Shown here: piece by piece, positions 13,678-21,242 of the stretch
How the letters are laid out: each line of letters starts with the position of its first letter
Position numbering within the stretch: the stretch's first letter is position 1
Origin: JBOHNM01 sp050730675
Lineage (GTDB): Bacteria > Planctomycetota > Phycisphaerae > Phycisphaerales > UBA1924
Direction of reading: 5' to 3'
Length of the DNA stretch: 21,242 nucleotides
NCBI GenBank assembly: GCA_050730675.1
Contig: JBOHNM010000065.1
Coordinates: 1 to 21,242 of the forward strand
Position numbers and translations under genes: made by a program
Notes under the pieces: model-generated
The model's input: the letters and a program-made list of their open reading frames with translations, nothing else
What the model was told of the DNA's origin: nothing
The model's database searches: none

Positions 13678-14685
13678 ATGCTGGCGGCGATGCCACGGGC
13701 TGCAGTGATTTTGGTGGTTTTGGCGGCGGTATTGGCCGCGGGCGTGGCGCTGCGGCTGGGGCTGGCGGGAGATCTTTCGGCGTTGAGCGAAACGGCGCGA
13801 GCGCAGGCGGTGTCGTTGCGGATCGGGCGGGTGGCCGCGGCGGTGATCGTGGGGGCGGCGCTGGCGGTCGGCGGGGTGCTGCTGCAGCGGCTGTTGCGGA
13901 ACCCGCTGGCATCGCCGGATGTGCTGGGATGCACTTCGGGGGCGACACTCGGGGTGATCGTGGCGATCTTCATTCAGTATCGCGTGGGGGCGGTGATGGG
14001 GGCCGCGCCGGGGTCGCTGGGGGCAATCTCGTGGCAGGGCGGCCCGGCGCTCATCGGTGCGATGGCGGCGCTGGGGGTGGTGTATCTGCTGGGGCACCGG
14101 CGCGGGATGCTGGACCCGCTGGGGGTGGTGCTGATCGGCGTGGTGGTGAGCATCATGTGCGGGGCGCTGGTGATGCTGGTGCAGCACCTGATGCCGGATG
14201 TCGGGTACTCGACGATGCGGCTATTGATCGGGTCGTTGTCCGACGACATGACGAGCACGCAGTTGTGGGTGATCGGCGGCGTAGTGGCCGCGGGCGTCGG
14301 TGCGGCGATCGCGATGGGGCCGGCGATGGACGCCGCGGCGCTGGGGGAGGACGAGGCGGCGTCGGTCGGCGTGAACTGGCGGGTGCTGCGGGTGACGATG
14401 TTCGTGCTCTGCGGCGTGCTGACGGCGTGCGCGGTGGTGCTGGCGGGGCCGGTGGGGTTTGTGGGGCTGGTGTCGCCGCACGCGGCGAGGCTGATGCTGG
14501 GGCGGTCGTCGCTGGGCCGGGTGCTGGTCGGAGCGTCGGCGATCGCGGGGGCGGCGCTGGTGGTGTGGGCGGACTGGCTGGTGAAGGTCGTGGACTTGGG
14601 GTCGGGACGGTTGCCGCTGGGGGTGGTGACGGCACTGGTGGGCGGGCCGATGCTGGTGGTTTTGGTGAGGAGGGGGAGGGCCTAG
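13678..14685 (+). CDS. FecCD-family ABC transporter permease, 335 aa
   Basis: Permeases of this family form the membrane channel of importers for iron-siderophores, haem or vitamin B12 (BtuC, FhuB, FecCD). The sequence shows about ten hydrophobic segments. Family motifs are LRIGRVAAAVIVGAALAVGG at 47-66, RNPLASPDVLG at 74-84, the ATPase-contacting loop ALGEDEAASVGV at 221-232, GPVGFVGLVSPHAARLMLG at 257-275 and LPLGVVTALVGGPM at 312-325. The ATG at 13678 has AAGG four bases before it; a TTG 36 bases upstream in frame lacks a site. No binding protein or ATPase gene is adjacent, so partners must be encoded elsewhere. The substrate cannot be read from the permease. Proximity to cobalamin-dependent metH makes B12 a possible but unproven candidate. 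It is divergent from atpC across 83 bases. Confidence 0.9.
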   Translation: MLAAMPRAAVILVVLAAVLAAGVALRLGLAGDLSALSETARAQAVSLRIGRVAAAVIVGAALAVGGVLLQRLLRNPLASPDVLGCTSGATLGVIVAIFIQYRVGAVMGAAPGSLGAISWQGGPALIGAMAALGVVYLLGHRRGMLDPLGVVLIGVVVSIMCGALVMLVQHLMPDVGYSTMRLLIGSLSDDMTSTQLWVIGGVVAAGVGAAIAMGPAMDAAALGEDEAASVGVNWRVLRVTMFVLCGVLTACAVVLAGPVGFVGLVSPHAARLMLGRSSLGRVLVGASAIAGAALVVWADWLVKVVDLGSGRLPLGVVTALVGGPMLVVLVRRGRA

Positions 14686-14739
14686 TGTGTCGCGAGCGCC
14701 GACGTGCATGCGAGGACGGCGCCCACGGTGGAGGTGCTT

Positions 14740-15435
14740 ATGACGTGTTCGACGAAGTGGGTGGTGCGGCTGGGGTCGGCGGCAGTTCTCGGGTTTGTGG
14801 CAATGGTCGGCGGCGCGGCGGGCGTAGGAAAGCACGACGTGCAACTCCGGCCGGCTTCCAGCGTCGATGGCTACGTCGCGCGCCTGCTGATCAACGAGAC
14901 GCCGTTCCCCGGCGAGCGCGGATGGGTGAGCGAGGAAGACACCAAGGGGGCGATGCTGGCGATCCTGTGGGTGCTTGACTGCCGGCTCAAGCACATTCCT
15001 GAGGGGTACACGCAGTCGCAGATCGCGAGCGAGCCATGCAGGACAATCATTGATGTGATCACAGCGGGCGGAGAGAAGGGGCAGTGCGACGGGTTTTATC
15101 GCAATGATGCGGGAGAACCGGCTTCGGTGTCACGGGTGAACGAGCGGATTGACTATCTCGTGGCGTGCGCCAACAAGGGGCAGCCGGGGCGGTTTGCGCG
15201 GCTGCTGGACTACGCCTCGCATCTGGCGGCGAGCTATGTGGAGGGCGGGATCGACGGGGCGGATCGGTACGCGGGGCTGGAGGTTGTGGGGCGTGTGGAT
15301 GTGACCGGGCGCGCGTATTCGTGGATGAGCGACCACGGCAACTACAGCCCGGGCGGGAACTTTGTGCGGATCCCGGATTCGGACCAGGGTGCGCAGGGCG
15401 GGAACCGGTTCTTTACGTTGAGGAAGCTGCCATGA
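14740..15435 (+). CDS. Secreted hypothetical protein, 231 aa
   Basis: The ATG at 14740 follows a GGAGG ribosome site and starts a signal peptide (MTCSTKWVVRLGSAAVLGFVAMVGGAAG, cleavage near 27-30). A GTG at 14704 is in frame but would spoil the signal. The mature protein has 4 cysteines (81, 100, 116, 143), an even number that could form disulfides in the periplasm. The segment YVARLLINETPFPGERG...AMLAILWVLDCRL (about 45-83) faintly recalls the start of SleB-type cell-wall hydrolases, where a Glu follows a helix and precedes a second helix. I cannot confirm this and the usual ending motifs differ. The C-terminus is Gly/Asn-rich (SDHGNYSPGGNFVRIPDSDQG). It is 54 bases after the permease gene and overlaps the next gene by ATGA, so the two secreted proteins are probably coupled. 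Confidence 0.75.
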   Translation: MTCSTKWVVRLGSAAVLGFVAMVGGAAGVGKHDVQLRPASSVDGYVARLLINETPFPGERGWVSEEDTKGAMLAILWVLDCRLKHIPEGYTQSQIASEPCRTIIDVITAGGEKGQCDGFYRNDAGEPASVSRVNERIDYLVACANKGQPGRFARLLDYASHLAASYVEGGIDGADRYAGLEVVGRVDVTGRAYSWMSDHGNYSPGGNFVRIPDSDQGAQGGNRFFTLRKLP

Positions 15436-16376
15436 AGAACGTGCGCACGCTGGGCATGATCGCGGTGGTTGTCGGGTTTGGCTTGGGAATTGGCGCAGCG
15501 CAACCGGGCGCGACAGGCGGCGTGCCGAAACCCTCTGTTCCGCCGGCGGACGCGGCGGCTGCGCAGCCGGCAGTAGCGCCGGACGCGGCGATGACGGAGC
15601 TGACCTCGAAAACGTGGCTCTACGAGGTTGTGCGGCACCTCTACCGCTGGCATGTCGATGAGAAGGATCTGGACGCGGTGGTGAAGGCGAATGAGGTGAT
15701 CTTCTGGGTGCATGAGCTGAAGCCGAAGCTCGACGAAGGGGATCGGAGCCTCTTTGGCGAGGTGGTGCTGCCGCAGTTCTCGCTGGTGGTGAAGGTGAAG
15801 CGGGCGGACTACACGATCCCGGAGTTGAACGCGACGGTGAAGAACGGCACGTTCCGGATCACGCGGGTGGACCGGATCGAGGGCAAGCCGGTGCGTGCCG
15901 CGGGCTCGACGGAAGTTCGTGCGGTGTACACGGAGTTGCGGGACGAGTTGTTCAAGACCCGCCACAAAGCAGTGTTCCCCGAGGGCGAGCTTCTGGAGCG
16001 GCTACGAGCGGCGGTGCGGGGGCAAGTCGCCAAGGACCTGGCGGGCGGCGCGAGAGAAGTGCCGAAGGGGGCGCAGGTGGTTTTCCTGGCGCCGCTGTCG
16101 CCGATCGCCAACGAGACGTGGGTCTTCTGGGAAACCGGGCGCTCGCTCATCCGCTTCGCGTCCGACATCGACCTGAGCCACCCCGCGGTGTGGGATCACG
16201 ACAAGCTGACGGTGCGAATGTTCCCGCTGGACCAGAAGGTGGTGGTGTCGCTGGACGAGGTCTCGGGGAGCAACGCGTTCATGACGCGCGATGAGGCGGG
16301 GCGCGGACTGTTCAACTGCATCGTGCTGGGGAAGCGGGTGGAATTAACGCCGCCGGAAGCACCGGCGGGAAAATAG
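15432..16376 (+). CDS. Secreted hypothetical protein, 314 aa
   Basis: The start overlaps the previous stop as ATGA. The N-terminus MKNVRTLGMIAVVVGFGLGIGAAQPG is a Sec signal peptide with cleavage after GAA or so. About 30 residues rich in Ala and Pro follow, probably a flexible linker. The folded part (about 55-305) starts with helices (TWLYEVVRHLYRWHVDEKDLDAVVKANEVIFWVHEL). It continues with a long beta-rich region containing LPQFSLVVKVKRADYTIPEL, FRITRVDRIEGKP, VVFLAPLSPIANETWVFWETGRSLIRFASD and VVVSLDEVSG. I do not recognise a family. Secretion and coupling with the upstream secreted protein suggest a joint envelope role. The stop lies six bases before the stop of convergent metH, with no terminator visible between. 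Confidence 0.75.
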   Translation: MKNVRTLGMIAVVVGFGLGIGAAQPGATGGVPKPSVPPADAAAAQPAVAPDAAMTELTSKTWLYEVVRHLYRWHVDEKDLDAVVKANEVIFWVHELKPKLDEGDRSLFGEVVLPQFSLVVKVKRADYTIPELNATVKNGTFRITRVDRIEGKPVRAAGSTEVRAVYTELRDELFKTRHKAVFPEGELLERLRAAVRGQVAKDLAGGAREVPKGAQVVFLAPLSPIANETWVFWETGRSLIRFASDIDLSHPAVWDHDKLTVRMFPLDQKVVVSLDEVSGSNAFMTRDEAGRGLFNCIVLGKRVELTPPEAPAGK

Positions 16377-16382
16377 GGTCGG

Positions 16383-19964
<3,582 letters not shown>

Positions 19965-20035
19965 TGGATCTCCGGGCTGGGTCGGGGCGTGCCGGCTTTC
20001 TTTCAATGGGAAGCTGGGCAAGACCGAGAACTCAA

Positions 20036-20068
20036 TATCCGTTTATCCGGATATACGGGTAAATCATA
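20036..20068 (-). promoter_or_regulatory. Operator-like repeats at a putative metH promoter
   Basis: TATCCG occurs at 20036-20041 and 20044-20049, and TATCCGGATA (20044-20053) is a perfect palindrome. The pattern TATCCGTT, TATCCGGA, TATACGGG repeats with an 8-base step. On the minus strand TATGAT (20068-20063) could be the -10 box, with only a weak -35, placing the dyad over the transcription start, where a repressor would act. The rest of the 280-base space between rpmE and metH shows only a 10-base palindrome (GCCTCGAGGC, 20167-20176) and no convincing riboswitch. Confidence 0.4.
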
Positions 20069-20244
20069 CCGCTTGGCGGGGGTGATCGCCAGCAGAACAG
20101 AAGATCGGCTGATGGGGGTGGCAACTCGCTGATCTGGAGGAGTGCTGAGTGCAAAAACGAATCACGGCCTCGAGGCGGGCTGCGTGTGGGCAGGCGGACC
20201 GCCGCGGGGCCGTAAGAGATGAGCGGAGAACAACCGTCGGCGGC

Positions 20245-20496
20245 TCAATCCTCGGATTTGGTGTGGATCGGAGCGGGCTCGCGCTTGGTAAAGTAGTTGC
20301 CTTGGAACTTCTTGGTGAACTTCTCGATGCGGCCGGCGGAATCGACCATGACGTTCTTGCCTGTGAAGAACGGGTGAGAACCGGACCAGACTTCGACGTG
20401 CAACTCGGGCACGGTGGCGCCAACGGTCATGACTTGGATGCCGTTGTGGAAGACCTTGCAGTTGGGGAAATACTTCGGGTGGGTCTTGGCCTTCAT
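20245..20496 (-). CDS. rpmE: Large-subunit ribosomal protein L31 (bL31), zinc-free type, 83 aa
   Basis: bL31 lies at the central protuberance of the ribosome and bridges the two subunits. The start MKAKTHPKYFPNCKVFHNG fits the family pattern (MKxxIHPxY). The C-terminal part SGSHPFFTGKNVMVDSAGRIEKFTKKFQGNYF is its clearest signature. Only one Cys (C13) is present and the CxxC pair of zinc-binding L31 is missing, so this is the C-minus form often made when zinc is scarce, or simply the only form in this lineage. The ATG at 20496 is preferred over one at 20511 because family members begin MKxxxHP and GAGACC lies at a ribosome-site distance. A 14-residue tail (KREPAPIHTKSED) extends past the usual end. 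A sigma-70-like promoter lies about 90 bases upstream. Confidence 0.92.
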   Translation of the reverse strand: MKAKTHPKYFPNCKVFHNGIQVMTVGATVPELHVEVWSGSHPFFTGKNVMVDSAGRIEKFTKKFQGNYFTKREPAPIHTKSED

Positions 20497-20588
20497 AGTC
20501 GGTCTCGGCATGGCCGCAGGAGCGGCGGGTGCGAACGTGTTTCTGCGAGCGCTTCCGCCTGTGCGGATCTGCTCGAAGAGTGGCGGAG

Positions 20589-20617
20589 AGTCTAGGGCGC
20601 TGTCGGGCTGGTGCCAA
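20589..20617 (-). promoter_or_regulatory. Sigma-70-like promoter of rpmE
   Basis: On the minus strand TTGGCA (20617-20612) is separated by exactly 17 bases from TAGACT (20594-20589). The predicted start is near 20582, giving a 5' leader of about 86 bases before the rpmE ATG. The same -10 hexamer TAGACT also occurs upstream of the small peptide at 11734-11729. Confidence 0.55.
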
Positions 20618-20705
20618 GCGGCGGGTTGACCGAAGAAGGAAGCTCGCTAACCTTGTTGCCCTGTTTGCCGCGGCGGAGGCTGGGGCAGCGGATTTCGGCT
20701 ATCGA

Positions 20706-20777
20706 TCCCCGATAGCTCAATGGTAGAGCGGCCGGCTGTTAACCGGCAGGTTATAGGTTCGAGTCCTATTCGGGGAG
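20706..20777 (+). tRNA. tRNA-Asn (anticodon GTT)
   Basis: The acceptor stem is TCCCCGA (20706-20712) with TCGGGGA (20770-20776), and G is the discriminator base. The D arm is GCTC/GAGC. The anticodon stem is GCCGG (20731-20735) / CCGGC (20743-20747) around loop CTGTTAA, giving anticodon GTT at 20738-20740. The T arm is ATAGG-TTCGAGT-CCTAT. All arms pair without mismatch and the CCA end is not encoded. The gene is divergent from rpmE. Confidence 0.97.
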
Positions 20778-20782
20778 TTTTT

Positions 20783-20811
20783 GGGCTTCGGCATCCGCCG
20801 GGGCCCTTTTT
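20783..20811 (+). terminator. Intrinsic terminator of the tRNA-Asn gene
   Basis: GGGCTTCGGC (20783-20792) pairs with GCCGGGGCCC (20797-20806) over ten positions, including two G-U pairs, with loop ATCC. The stem is followed by five T. It lies six bases after the tRNA end. Confidence 0.88.
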
Positions 20812-21117
20812 CGTTCAGGGTACCAACGCTTCTGAGCCGTGGTGCCGACAGCGAAAATCAGCGGGAATCTCTGCTCTTCTGAGCGAGTCGGCACGCTCTC
20901 AAAATCGGATTTGATAAGACGCGCAACGCTGAACCGGGCGTGAAAGCGTCATTAGCCGTCATTCTCGCGATTTCCGTGGGGGAATATTCCGTGTGTCGAA
21001 CGTGGTCTGCGCGTGTGGGCCGCGCAGCAGTGCGTTCGCAGAAGGGCCCCGGTGTGTTGCCGGGGTCTTTCTCTTGGCTGAGACCGGAGCTCTGGCGTGC
21101 GTGACCGTTCGCACCGA
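20812..21117. other. Gene-free structured region between tRNA-Asn and the IS fragment
   Basis: No convincing ORF is present; the minus-strand frame here reads as Ser/Arg/Pro-rich shadow. Direct repeat CTTCTGAGC lies at 20829-20837 and 20876-20884. An 8-base inverted repeat GTGCCGAC (20842-20849) / GTCGGCAC (20887-20894) encloses 37 bases. GGAATATTCC (20981-20990) is a perfect palindrome. CTGCGCG (21007-21013) / CGCGCAG (21021-21027) is a 7-base hairpin. The density of pairing plus a terminator-like end at 21045-21070 would fit a small RNA gene, but there is no proof. Confidence 0.4.
21045..21070 (+). terminator. Terminator-like hairpin
   Basis: GGCCCCGG (21045-21052) pairs with CCGGGGTC (21060-21067), with one G-U pair and a 7-base loop. 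A T-rich stretch (TTTCTCTT) follows. No protein gene precedes it on this strand, so it may end a small RNA from the structured region upstream. Confidence 0.4.
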
Positions 21118-21242
21118 CTAGGTTCTGTTTGACGGATCGAGGAGTCTGAGGCAGCGTTGGATGATGGCGAGGGTGACGACGGCGAGGAAGTGGGTGGCGA
21201 GCTTCTCGTAGCGGGTGGCGACACGGCGGCAGCCCTTGAGCC
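21118..21242 (-). mobile_element. IS5-family transposase, C-terminal end (partial)
   Basis: Entering from the right edge, the minus strand encodes LKGCRRVATRYEKLATHF... (40 residues visible) and ends with TAG at 21118-21120. The motif RRVATRYEKLA is the conserved C-terminal part of IS5-family DDE transposases, containing the Y-x-K-L stretch after the catalytic Glu. The rest of the element lies beyond the window. The stop sits at the sequence CTAGGTTCTGTTTGAC, which may be, or include, the terminal inverted repeat, as in related elements where the gene ends within it. The other element end and target duplication cannot be seen. Whether the copy is intact is unknown. Confidence 0.75.

Noticed and set aside
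20167..20176. GCCTCGAGGC palindrome as a terminator for rpmE
   Set aside because: The stem would have only three or so usable pairs around a minimal loop, and the T-run lies about ten bases further on; it is too weak to call.
19965..20244. Possible cobalamin or SAM riboswitch upstream of metH
   Set aside because: I looked for the conserved cores and pairing of these classes on the minus strand and saw none; only short palindromes and the TATCCG repeats are present. A covariance-model search would be decisive.
20952..21224. 90-residue minus-strand ORF overlapping the IS fragment
   Set aside because: The peptide is Ser/Pro/Arg-rich without structure and overlaps the better-supported transposase frame; it is a shadow of GC-rich DNA.

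Overview
The window is GC-rich chromosomal DNA from a Gram-negative bacterium. It has an outer-membrane beta-barrel porin ending in Phe, a lipobox lipoprotein and Sec signal peptides. The gene mix (YhaM-type exonuclease with a LON-domain protein, a BatA/VWA membrane protein, an OprB-like porin, long planctomycete-style hypothetical proteins) suggests a Planctomycetota member, perhaps class Phycisphaerae. This is an inference from protein style, not a database result. Most of the window is ordinary core or metabolic DNA. I found no phage, CRISPR array or obvious defence system.

Layout. 94-1553 (+): two conserved-looking unknown genes. 1550-1780 (-): small glycine-rich lipoprotein. 1812-3576 (-): a two-gene unit, YhaM-type OB-fold/HD exoribonuclease followed by a LON substrate-binding-domain protein. 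3692-6648 (+): rRNA 2'-O-methyltransferase RlmE, overlapping by ATGA a large BatA/VWA membrane protein. 6649-7142: 494 bases without a clear gene, rich in heptad repeats, direct repeats and palindromes. 7143-11362 (-): porin, aspartase (aspA) and C4-dicarboxylate antiporter (dcuB), a coherent aspartate-to-fumarate module with a good promoter directly at the porin start codon. 11363-11876: control region with a candidate 26-residue membrane peptide and a palindrome. 11877-13168 (+): fumarylacetoacetase-family hydrolase and SmpB. 13325-13594 (-): a short AtpC away from any ATP synthase operon. 13678-16376 (+): a lone FecCD-type permease and two secreted unknown proteins. 16383-19964 (-): full-length cobalamin-dependent methionine synthase MetH. 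20245-20496 (-): ribosomal protein L31. 20706-20777 (+): tRNA-Asn with a strong terminator. 20812-21117: non-coding, structured. 21118-21242 (-): the C-terminal end of an IS5-family transposase running off the right edge.

The most striking signal outside the genes is a set of short, degenerate tandem repeats with an exact 7-base period. They lie in intergenic spaces at 11-45, 6819-6880, 12583-12638, 13175-13202 and 13291-13318. Unit types recur between distant loci and in both orientations. The last two arrays are inverted copies of each other between the convergent smpB and atpC genes and differ by one whole heptad. They resemble the heptanucleotide STRR repeats known from cyanobacteria. Other points of interest are the apparently leaderless porin mRNA, the small peptide ORF upstream of it, a REP-like palindrome read in frame inside the VWA protein, a C9 tract directly after the metH start codon, and an operator-like 8-base-periodic element at a putative metH promoter.
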